Source: Desulfobacterales bacterium
GTDB lineage: Bacteria; Desulfobacterota; Desulfobacteria; Desulfobacterales; Desulfobacteraceae
Direction of reading: 5' to 3'
DNA: 8,305 nt
Assembly: GCA_022361135.1 (NCBI GenBank)
Contig: JAKSBM010000246.1
Coordinates: forward strand, 1 to 8,305
Shown here: one piece after another, positions 1-6,254 of the stretch
Layout of the letters: the number at the start of each line of letters is the position of its first letter
Numbering within the stretch: the stretch's first letter is position 1
Notes under the pieces: generated by a model
What the model saw: only the letters and a program-made list of their open reading frames with translations
Told to the model about the DNA's origin: nothing
Databases searched by the model: none
Made by a program: the position numbers and the translations under genes

Positions 1-2169
1 CACGGAACCGGTGGCTTCTCCATTGCCGGGAACGGAGAGGTGGAGGGTGTCGTCGTGGCGGGTCTGGGATTTAAAGGTTTCCGAATCATTGGCATCGTTG
101 AAGGACAATTTTCCGTCCCCGGTGGCGGCATCGGTGCCCGAAAGATGGGTGAGGGTGATGGCGGCGTCCTTACCCGTATCCCCGCCGGCACCCTTGAGGG
201 TGACATCGGCTCCGTTGGTGGTGCGGATGACAATGGACCCGTCTGCTTCATTCCGGGAAAGGGTAAAGGGTTTATCCTTGAGGGCCTTTTGCAATGCGGT
301 GTAAAAGGCCTTGGATGTTTTTGCCTGGTCCTGGGTATCCACATCCTTTAAATTCACCGACACGTCGACGGTGCTGGTGGGTACCCCATTGGAGCTGAGT
401 GTGAATTTCACGGTGTCCGAGTCATTGAAATTGGAAAAATTGCTCAGCTTGACACCGGCGTTGTCCTGGACCTGGAACTTCTGAATCCCCAGGGTGGCGC
501 CCTTGGCACTTTCCATGGTCAGGCCGTCGGCGGACAGGTCGGTGTTTCCGTTCATCTTGTTCACCGCCTTCACCGCCGATTCCAGGGAGGCCTCAAACTG
601 GTCCTTGAGGCTGCCCTTGGATCCATCCACCACAAAGCTTTGTTTATGGATTTTTCCGTCCACGCTGAGTTCGTATTGGACCCGATCCCCGTCCTGGGCA
701 TTGTTGATTCCCTTGAGGTTGAACTCGGCCCGGGTTTTGGCGGCATGGGCCTTGACCCCGGGGATCTTGTTCAGTTTTTCGGCAATGTCGGCCATGGATT
801 TGCCCGCATCCCCGCCCATGTCCTTGATCTGGATTTTATGGCTCCCGGTTTTGGAGCCGTAAATGGTGATGGTTTGGTCCATGAGGATCTGGTTGGCCGC
901 CGAGGCGGCCGTGCCTGCGGTGGTGCCCACCACCTCCCCCAGCCGTGACCCATTGGTCTGGGTGACCATGCGTTTGCCGATGTGGGCCCCGTCTACCACG
1001 GTGAATCGATACCTGGACCGGGCACCGCCCGGGGCGGTTCCCTTGAAATTGGACAGGGTGGCCGTGGAAAGGTTCATGTCCATTTCCACCTTTTTGAATC
1101 CGGCCTTGGCCTGGGTTTGATCCCGGATCCACATCTTGAACACCTTGGTATAGTCGATGCGGTTCCCGAATTTCAGGCTGGAAAGCCGTCCGGTGTCGTT
1201 GGTGGTATCGGTCCCGGTGAGGGAACTGCTGAAATAATTCTGCCCCACCCCCTGGGAGTGGATCTTGTTAATGTTCCAGATGATCTCCCTTGAGAGTTCA
1301 TTGAGCTGGTGCTGGAATTTGGGAATGATCTCATCCCGCACCGTGAGCAGCCCGGCCAGCTTGCCCCCCCGGATTTCATGGGTGATGTCCACGCTTGAGG
1401 AGCCCTGGCGGATGATTTTTCCATCCCGGGTTGCCAGGGAATAATTCTCATTGCCGCTGACCAGGGGTGTTCCCCCGGCCAGGTTCACGGTGACACTGCC
1501 GTTTCCCTGGCGGATGATGTTGACATCCACCAGCTTGCCCAGCTTGTCCAGCAGGGCGTTTTGCCTGTCCTTCAGGTCATTGGCCGGGGTGTCCGGCTCC
1601 ATGCCCTGGATCTGCCGGTTCAGGTCGGCCAATTGGGCGGAATAGGAATTGATGAGATCCAGTGTGGAGCCGATCTTTCCCTTTACATCCGCCTTCATCT
1701 GATCCAATTGACCATTGATGGTTTTGAATTTATCGGCCAGCTTGTTGCCCATGTCCCGGACCTGGATGCGCTGGGCACTGCCCCCGGGCATGTTGCTCAG
1801 GTCGTGCCAGGCATTCCAGAATTTACCAAGGTTGGCATTCAACCCCGTGGCCGATTGGGTGCTGAATGTGGCCTCCAATTGGGCCATGTAGCCCTGGGTT
1901 TCGACCAGGGCGGCCTTTTTGGATGCGGCTGTGGTGAGCCTGTTCTCCAGCAATTGGTCAACGGTTCGTTGGACCTGGCCCACCTTAACCCCGGTGCCGA
2001 ATAAATGTCCCCCATATATGATGGGGGAGCTGTTCACGTGGTCGGCCCGTTGCCGTGAAAAGTCGGGATTGTTCACATTGGCCACATTGTGGCCGGTGAT
2101 GTTCAACCCGGCCTGCTGGGCGGCAATGGCGTTTTTGGCGATATTCAATGTTGCCGAAAGTCCACTCAT
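1..2169 (-). CDS. flgK: Flagellar hook-associated protein 1 FlgK (C-terminus beyond left edge)
   Basis: FlgK forms the first ring of the junction between hook and filament, outside the cell, after export by the flagellar type III system. The frame is open for 723 codons from the ATG at 2169 to the window edge. The start is fixed by GGAGGT seven bases upstream. The N-terminus (MSGLSATLNIAKNAI..., then NITGHNVANVNNPDFSRQR at about 23-41) is the rod/hook family signature. Residues 80-300 look like the alpha-helical D1 region, with DRQNALLDKLGKLVDVN near 201-217, IRGGKLAGLL near 267-275 and LNELSREIIWNINKIHSQG near 289-307, all typical of FlgK. From about 430 onward come beta-alpha-beta units resembling the flagellin IN motif, and the C-terminal helix is still not reached. 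E. coli FlgK is about 550 residues, so this one is clearly expanded. It follows flgE by 34 bases and is probably co-transcribed. flgL would be expected beyond the left edge, but that is inference. Confidence 0.93.
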   Translation of the reverse strand, partial: MSGLSATLNIAKNAIAAQQAGLNITGHNVANVNNPDFSRQRADHVNSSPIIYGGHLFGTGVKVGQVQRTVDQLLENRLTTAASKKAALVETQGYMAQLEATFSTQSATGLNANLGKFWNAWHDLSNMPGGSAQRIQVRDMGNKLADKFKTINGQLDQMKADVKGKIGSTLDLINSYSAQLADLNRQIQGMEPDTPANDLKDRQNALLDKLGKLVDVNIIRQGNGSVTVNLAGGTPLVSGNENYSLATRDGKIIRQGSSSVDITHEIRGGKLAGLLTVRDEIIPKFQHQLNELSREIIWNINKIHSQGVGQNYFSSSLTGTDTTNDTGRLSSLKFGNRIDYTKVFKMWIRDQTQAKAGFKKVEMDMNLSTATLSNFKGTAPGGARSRYRFTVVDGAHIGKRMVTQTNGSRLGEVVGTTAGTAASAANQILMDQTITIYGSKTGSHKIQIKDMGGDAGKSMADIAEKLNKIPGVKAHAAKTRAEFNLKGINNAQDGDRVQYELSVDGKIHKQSFVVDGSKGSLKDQFEASLESAVKAVNKMNGNTDLSADGLTMESAKGATLGIQKFQVQDNAGVKLSNFSNFNDSDTVKFTLSSNGVPTSTVDVSVNLKDVDTQDQAKTSKAFYTALQKALKDKPFTLSRNEADGSIVIRTTNGADVTLKGAGGDTGKDAAITLTHLSGTDAATGDGKLSFNDANDSETFKSQTRHDDTLHLSVPGNGEATGSV
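706..876 (-). other. Flagellin-IN-like unit in FlgK (residues about 432-488)
   Basis: This segment reads as a short beta strand (QTITIYGSKTG), a second strand (HKIQIKDMG), a helix (SMADIAEKLNKIPGV) and a closing strand (AEFNLKGI). That order matches the flagellin hook IN motif found in the variable domains of flagellins and hook-associated proteins. It is the clearest of three or four similar units in this protein. Assignment is by eye. Confidence 0.55.
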
Positions 2170-2176
2170 GGATCAC

Positions 2177-2182
2177 ACCTCC
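2177..2182 (-). promoter_or_regulatory. Ribosome binding site of flgK
   Basis: GGAGGT on the minus strand lies seven bases before the ATG at 2169. It sets the FlgK start inside the short gap after flgE and supports independent translation initiation within a shared transcript. Confidence 0.8.
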
Positions 2183-2203
2183 ATATGAATTGGATCATTT
2201 CCA

Positions 2204-4993
2204 CTACCGTTTCATCTGGATCACCGTCTGCATCATGTCATCCACAGTGGTGATGGTTTTGGAGTTGGCCTGGAAGGCCCGCTGGTTGGTAATCATGGAA
2301 ACGAATTCCTCGGAGATTTCCACGTTGGATTTTTCCAATGAATTGGGGGAAATTCTACCCAGGCCGTTGGAACCCGGCTTGTTGGTAATGGCGTTGCCGC
2401 TTTCCCGGGTGGCTTCAAAGCGGTTGCCCCCGGTGTTGGACAGGCCGTGGTTGTTTCTGAATTTGGCAAGGCCCACCTGGAAGAGGGGGATGCGCTGGCC
2501 GTTTGAATAGATGCCGGTGATGACGCCGTCGGAGGAAACACTGACCCGCTGGAGATCCCCCGGGCCGTATCCGTCTGAATCCTGGTAGGCCGTGGAGGAG
2601 GCCTTGGCAAACTGGGTGGTGCTCATGGAGTCATTGACAAAGTGCTTGCCGTCGAATTTGGTTCCCATGTTGAGTAGGATATCGGATTTGGTGGAGCCGA
2701 AATCCCCGCCAAGGAAGTCGGCGCTGAAGGCAAAATAACCCTTTTCCTTGATTTCTTCCTTGGAAACCTGGGTCCAGGCCGTTGATCCCTGGATGTTGAA
2801 TTGGATCCGTGTCCGGTCGGTGTAGGGATGGGTGGTCTCTCCGGTTTTCAAAGCCTTTTTAAAGTTAAAAACAATGTCTTCCTTGTCATCTTCGTTGCCC
2901 GACCCGTCCAGGTCGATGGAGACCTTGTTCTTATCCCCGGTGAGGGTGGCATTGGCATATTCCGGCGGCGGTGTGTCCGGGTTGAGGTTGAAGGAGAGGC
3001 TGTCATTGTCCGTTGGGGCGGCCCCACCACCCCCGCGGACGTTGAAGGTGAGATCCGTTGTTTTGTCGTTGTCCAGGTCAATGCCCACGCTGTCCGCCGG
3101 TGTACCCGGTGCGGTGATGGTGGCATCGGGGTATTCCTGGGGCGGGGTGGGATCGATCTTGAACTGGATGGTTTGGTTGGCCGATGTGGTAAGATTTTTA
3201 CCAAAGGAATACCGGATCACCGATGCCTCTGCGGCATTGCCCGCTCCATCGTATACCTTCAAGGTGACCTGGGAGTTGCCCGAGGCGGCCGTGTCCACTT
3301 CCACCCGGGTATTGCTTGAGCCTGTGTCCGCCGTCCATTTGGTCCCATCCCATTTCAGGGTGATGTTCTCCGGCACCCCCGAGGCATTGGTGGAGGCAAT
3401 GGCGCCCTGTTTGCCCTTGGATACGATGGAGAGAACCGGATTGTTTGCCGGGGTGAAGCTGAATTTCTGTTCGGAGATATCCTCCTTTTTCAGTGGCTGA
3501 TTCCAATCCCATTTACCGGTTTTGGCATTGAACCGGATCTTCATCCCGTTGACCACCCGTTTGGCGGCCTGGGGATTGTTCACCGTGATGTCGGTGGTGG
3601 AGATGTTTGTCGGGTCATTGGTTTCCACCTTTCCCAAAAGGGTGCCGGCCTTATGGGCCCCTTCGGGGTTGCTCCAATGCCAGGTGCCGGTTTTGGGATT
3701 GTAGGTGAGGGCCACATTGTCCACATCTTTTTCCATGACACCGGGGGCGTTGATTTTCATGGTGGTGTTGTCATTGTCCGCCCCGCCCACGTAGGAGGTG
3801 CCGGAAATGCCCTGGACGTGGAGATCCTTTTCCGCATTGACGTTAAAGCCGATGGAGTCCGTGGCCGATGCCGGTTTTTTCAGCCGGATTTTCAGGTCGG
3901 GCTCGTTGTCCGTGGCTGAATTGGGGTTGAGGACAATGTGGACATTCTGGTTGTCCGAATGGACAATACGGGCATTTTTATAGTTGGGGGGAAGGTCGGC
4001 CGAGGTGATCACCCCGTCGCCGTCGGTGTCGGCAAAGGACCATTTATTCCCATCGTATTCCAGTTTGAATCCCGGGCCGTCCTTGGTCATGGCCTTGGAA
4101 TCCACGATTTTATAGTTCACGTCCTTCACCGTGTTTTCACCCGTGGCCGTGAAGCGGCCCAGGCGGCCGGTCATCTTGCTCATGGTGATATCCACCACCT
4201 TGCCCGAACTGGGACTGAACTTGAGGGTGCCCCGGGCCAGAAGCCCTTTGCCCATGGTGCCCTGGACGGCATTTCGTTTGTCTTCATCCGGATTCATGGA
4301 GACCATGTATTCCCATTCGGTGTCGGATTTTTTATTGTAGGTGATGTTGATGTCGTGGCTGCTGCCCAGGGCATCGTAGACCTTGACCGTGGTGCGGTAG
4401 CCGTAACTGCTTTTGGCCACGGGCGGGTTCTTCAATCCGTTGAAATAGCTGGACAGGACCTCGGCATTGGTTTTGGCCTTGGCATTGAGGTTGGCCACCA
4501 CATTGACCTGGCTGCTTTTTTTGGGGGGGCTGCTGGTTTTGGTGAGGATGAGATCCGTCAATGATCCCGTGGGGTCCCCGGTTGTTTCATCCAGGTTCCA
4601 GCCCTGGACAAGGTGGCCCGTGGCATTGACAAATTGCCCCTTTTCATTGAAACGGAAATTCCCCGCCCGGGTATATGAGGTGTTCTGGGTGTTGGCCTGG
4701 CGGAGGATGAAAAATCCATTCCCCCCAATGGAAAGGTCGGTTGCATTTCCCGTGGATTCAAAGGATCCCTGGCTGTAATTCTGGGAGACATCCCCCAGGG
4801 CCATGCCCCGTCCCACCTGGCCGGCACCGGCCTGGGTGGAAACGTTTTGGTATAGGACATCTGCAAAGCTGGCCCGCCCCTTTTTAAATCCAACCGTATT
4901 TAAATTGGATATGTTGTTACCCGTTACCTGGAAGGCTCTTCCCGTGTTTTTCAGACCGCTGGTTCCGGTAAACAGCGCACTTGACAATGACAT
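2204..4993 (-). CDS. flgE: Flagellar hook protein FlgE, unusually long (929 aa)
   Basis: FlgE polymerises into the flagellar hook, the flexible joint outside the outer membrane. The start at 4993 is chosen over an in-frame ATG 20 codons upstream because AAGGAG lies seven bases before it and the protein then begins MSLSSALFTGTSGLKNTGRA, the family N-terminus. NNISNLNTVGFKKGRASFADV follows at about 26-46. The C-terminus is canonical (VEISEEFVSMITNQRAFQAN, then SKTITTVDDMMQTVIQ), preceded by SSDGVITGIYSNGQRIPL. E. coli FlgE is about 400 residues, so roughly 500 residues are extra, in the middle. They include an EF-hand-like loop (322-333), four tryptophan hairpin motifs (about 309-556), an Ig-like stretch around 560-600 (VTLKVYDGAGNAAEAS) and a duplicated module (609-652 and 666-711). 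It ends in TAG, 34 bases before flgK. Identity is certain; the nature of the insert is inferred. Confidence 0.96.
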   Translation of the reverse strand: MSLSSALFTGTSGLKNTGRAFQVTGNNISNLNTVGFKKGRASFADVLYQNVSTQAGAGQVGRGMALGDVSQNYSQGSFESTGNATDLSIGGNGFFILRQANTQNTSYTRAGNFRFNEKGQFVNATGHLVQGWNLDETTGDPTGSLTDLILTKTSSPPKKSSQVNVVANLNAKAKTNAEVLSSYFNGLKNPPVAKSSYGYRTTVKVYDALGSSHDINITYNKKSDTEWEYMVSMNPDEDKRNAVQGTMGKGLLARGTLKFSPSSGKVVDITMSKMTGRLGRFTATGENTVKDVNYKIVDSKAMTKDGPGFKLEYDGNKWSFADTDGDGVITSADLPPNYKNARIVHSDNQNVHIVLNPNSATDNEPDLKIRLKKPASATDSIGFNVNAEKDLHVQGISGTSYVGGADNDNTTMKINAPGVMEKDVDNVALTYNPKTGTWHWSNPEGAHKAGTLLGKVETNDPTNISTTDITVNNPQAAKRVVNGMKIRFNAKTGKWDWNQPLKKEDISEQKFSFTPANNPVLSIVSKGKQGAIASTNASGVPENITLKWDGTKWTADTGSSNTRVEVDTAASGNSQVTLKVYDGAGNAAEASVIRYSFGKNLTTSANQTIQFKIDPTPPQEYPDATITAPGTPADSVGIDLDNDKTTDLTFNVRGGGGAAPTDNDSLSFNLNPDTPPPEYANATLTGDKNKVSIDLDGSGNEDDKEDIVFNFKKALKTGETTHPYTDRTRIQFNIQGSTAWTQVSKEEIKEKGYFAFSADFLGGDFGSTKSDILLNMGTKFDGKHFVNDSMSTTQFAKASSTAYQDSDGYGPGDLQRVSVSSDGVITGIYSNGQRIPLFQVGLAKFRNNHGLSNTGGNRFEATRESGNAITNKPGSNGLGRISPNSLEKSNVEISEEFVSMITNQRAFQANSKTITTVDDMMQTVIQMKR
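2861..2998 (-). repeat. FlgE internal module, copy 2 (residues 666-711)
   Basis: This copy reads FNLNPDTPPPEYANATLTG, then VSIDLDGSGNEDD, then DIVFNF. It parallels copy 1 at 3038-3169 in order and spacing: an FxhxP start, TPP-EY, AT(I/L)T, (V)xIDLD plus acidic residues, and a closing FN strand. The DNA copies have diverged, so the duplication is not recent. A third, partial start (IQFNIQG) appears at residue 730 where the standard hook fold resumes. Confidence 0.65.
3038..3169 (-). repeat. FlgE internal module, copy 1 (residues 609-652)
   Basis: This copy reads IQFKIDPTPPQEYPDATIT, then VGIDLDNDKTTDLTFNV. It is joined to copy 2 by a glycine-rich linker (RGGGGAAP at about 653-660). The acidic IDLDND segment is a possible metal-binding loop. 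No named domain family is recognised. Confidence 0.65.
3995..4030 (-). other. EF-hand/dockerin-like calcium loop in FlgE (residues 322-333)
   Basis: The twelve residues DTDGDGVITSAD fit the canonical EF-hand loop: acidic residues at positions 1, 3, 5 and 12, glycine at 6, and isoleucine at 8. The sequence is directly visible. Calcium binding is inferred from the motif, which also occurs in dockerins and other secreted bacterial proteins. No second, paired loop is obvious nearby. Confidence 0.7.
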
Positions 4994-5000
4994 GTTCAAT

Positions 5001-5006
5001 CTCCTT
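5001..5006 (-). promoter_or_regulatory. Ribosome binding site of flgE
   Basis: AAGGAG on the minus strand is seven bases before the ATG at 4993. The upstream in-frame ATG at 5053 has no comparable site, and its extra 20 residues do not resemble a FlgE N-terminus, so this site decides the start. Confidence 0.8.
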
Positions 5007-5218
5007 TTTGTCTGCAAGAACAGTTTCCTGAATCCATTGTGGATTCGGGACAATTTTCAAATTCAGATTCGATTTCCATTGGGAAAAGGGTTGAATAATA
5101 GATGGAATGACGAATTTCGCCCTTTCGCATCCACAGGGCGCACCCCTCCCATCGTCCTTTGGGCGGTTTCGCGCACTTCCGGTGTACAGGGCGCAGCTGT
5201 CCCCGTCGCCACAAGGCG

Positions 5219-5240
5219 GGCAGGGGCCAATGGCCCTACC
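5219..5240. repeat. Hairpin-forming inverted repeat
   Basis: Five perfect pairs (GGGCC against GGCCC on the minus strand) close a three-base loop. A further four pairs follow outside a single-base bulge. No T-run follows on either strand, so it is not a standard terminator. It would lie in the leader of a flgE transcript if transcription starts upstream of it. Confidence 0.4.
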
Positions 5241-5347
5241 AAAGGATAAATGGGCCTGCCATTTCCGGAATCCATGGAGAAATTGAAAATTTTCCATGGC
5301 CGTGGCAGATGCGAAATGTCTGTTTTATTCTATGATTTCATTGTTTT

Positions 5348-5391
5348 GTCCCGGGTGGCGGGCCGGATTGGGCCCTTGCCGTCCGCGGGAC
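5348..5391. repeat. 44-base imperfect hairpin in flgE/selD intergenic region
   Basis: Outer arms GTCCCG (5348-5353) and CGGGAC (5386-5391) enclose inner arms GGC/GCC and GGGCC/GGCCC around the loop GGATTG. The stem is long and GC-rich, interrupted by an internal loop and a two-base bulge. No T-tract follows on either strand. It could be a structured leader upstream of flgE, part of a small RNA, or a remnant of an older element. I cannot match it to a known riboswitch. Confidence 0.5.
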
Positions 5392-5446
5392 GCACCACTC
5401 CCTTAACCCCGTTTTGAGCTGTCGATGAAGGTGGTGTAAGGCTCCA

Positions 5447-5466
5447 TATATGGGAATGCCCATATA
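5447..5466. repeat. Perfect 8-bp inverted repeat (TATATGGG, loop AATG)
   Basis: Arms TATATGGG (5447-5454) and CCCATATA (5459-5466) are perfectly complementary across the four-base loop AATG. The plus strand continues with A residues, so it is not a plus-strand terminator. On the minus strand the T residues precede the stem. A dyad of this size also suits a dimeric regulator's operator between divergent genes, which is inference. Confidence 0.5.
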
Positions 5467-5973
5467 AAAAGAGCGTGGACGCACCTCTTCCGTGGAGCTG
5501 ATCCAGAAAAGCCCTGGACAGCCGGCAAAACGGTTCCCCTGGGCCTAGGGCGCCAGGAAAATTAAATGTTAAATTCCCAATTGCCCTGTCCGTGGCTGTT
5601 TAACGATTTTTTCTATTGGAATAGATAGAAGATGGGGGAACGACCCTGGTGGTCGAAACCAATCTTAAAATCGGAAAGTTAAGGCATCCCTGCCTTGAAG
5701 AGAAAATGAATGATTTGCAATCATTTATACTTAAAGTTGCATCTTTAATTCAGCGTTTGTTAAATCTGTGTTGTTGTTCTAATTAATTGTGTTTGTTACA
5801 TTGTTTTATTCCCCCATGGGGATTTTTGAATTTGTTTGTTCTGACCTCCTTTCCATGAATTCCCCTTAACCTCCTGCTTTGGCGTCTTCATTGTTTTTTA
5901 TCTGTCTTTTTTTATTGGACTTTGGGCTTTGTGGGGCTCAGTGGCCCGGTTTTTATGCCAAAGTATCACTAGA

Positions 5974-6002
5974 TTGTTTGATTTTTTAAGAGCAAATAAT
6001 AT
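5974..6002 (+). promoter_or_regulatory. Possible sigma-70 promoter upstream of selD
   Basis: TTGTTT (5974-5979) and TAATAT (5997-6002) are 17 bases apart in the AT-rich segment and would give a leader of roughly 240 bases before selD. Each box matches its consensus only partly, and the surrounding AT-rich DNA offers other weak pairings, so this is a tentative candidate. Confidence 0.2.
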
Positions 6003-6242
6003 GCCCCGATTTTGGCTTAAATTATACGTCATGAAATCGGGATATTGGCATGGGACCAAATTCAGGCTGCCTGTTTCATCCATTGGAATGGGAATATTTT
6101 TCCCTGCTCCAACGGGGGAGGTGGGTAATTTTTTCCCAGCGGAGAAAATCCTTGGAGGGCAGGGGATTTCCACGCCGATGAGGTTTTCCCATTGACCGGG
6201 CCGCTGGGTGATTTATGATGGAGGGACGGTTCCAACCCAATC

Positions 6243-6250
6243 AAAGGAGG
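6243..6250 (+). promoter_or_regulatory. Ribosome binding site of selD
   Basis: AAAGGAGG lies four bases before the ATG at 6255. The spacing is short but the match is strong. It fixes the selD start upstream of the in-frame TGA, which is key evidence that the TGA is read through. Confidence 0.85.
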
Positions 6251-6254
6251 CGGC

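Larger units (their letters stand above)
5007..6242. other. Long intergenic region between divergent flgE and selD
   Basis: No reading frame here carries a recognisable family, a good ribosome binding site and plausible composition together. The flgE-proximal half (to about 5560) is GC-rich and holds inverted repeats at 5219-5240, 5348-5391 and 5447-5466. The middle (about 5560-6060) is AT-rich, with T-rich runs and a short inverted repeat at 5709-5725. The last 180 bases before selD contain small hairpins, for example AAATCC/GGATTT arms at 6146-6151 and 6164-6169. It must contain the promoters for both flanking genes. At over 1.2 kb it is longer than promoters alone need, so a decayed gene or an untranslated RNA is possible. 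Confidence 0.7.

Noticed and set aside
2009..2027. CCCCCAT/ATGGGGG inverted repeat
   Set aside because: It lies inside the conserved N-terminal part of flgK and is explained by coding sequence; no T-run follows.
3938..4564. Plus-strand open frame of 208 codons, with others at 2832-3500 and 2801-3319, opposite flgE
   Set aside because: All are antisense to the well-supported FlgE frame and lack recognisable domains. They are composition-driven shadows.
5119..5132. Sigma-54-like site upstream of flgE (GG and GC ten bases apart on the minus strand)
   Set aside because: Spacing fits, but bases around the GG and GC (TGGATG, GGGC) match the consensus poorly. A second GG/GC pair near 5014-5028 has the wrong spacing and would overlap the flgE ribosome site.
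4917..5297. Minus-strand 126-codon frame overlapping the start of flgE
   Set aside because: It overlaps the conserved flgE N-terminus in another frame and its sequence resembles no family.
5641..5655. CGACC/GGTCG small hairpin as a tRNA arm or riboswitch element
   Set aside because: No tRNA T-loop, acceptor stem or known riboswitch core surrounds it; a five-pair stem of this kind is expected by chance.
5796..5891. Minus-strand 31-codon frame starting MKTPKQEVKGNSWKGG
   Set aside because: It is Lys/Gln/Asn-rich and starts with ATG, but no ribosome binding site precedes it. AGGAGG motifs lie inside it rather than before it.
5929..6195. Plus-strand 88-codon frame before selD
   Set aside because: No ribosome binding site, AT-rich non-coding-like composition and no recognisable motif; a 91-codon minus-strand frame overlaps it with equal lack of support.
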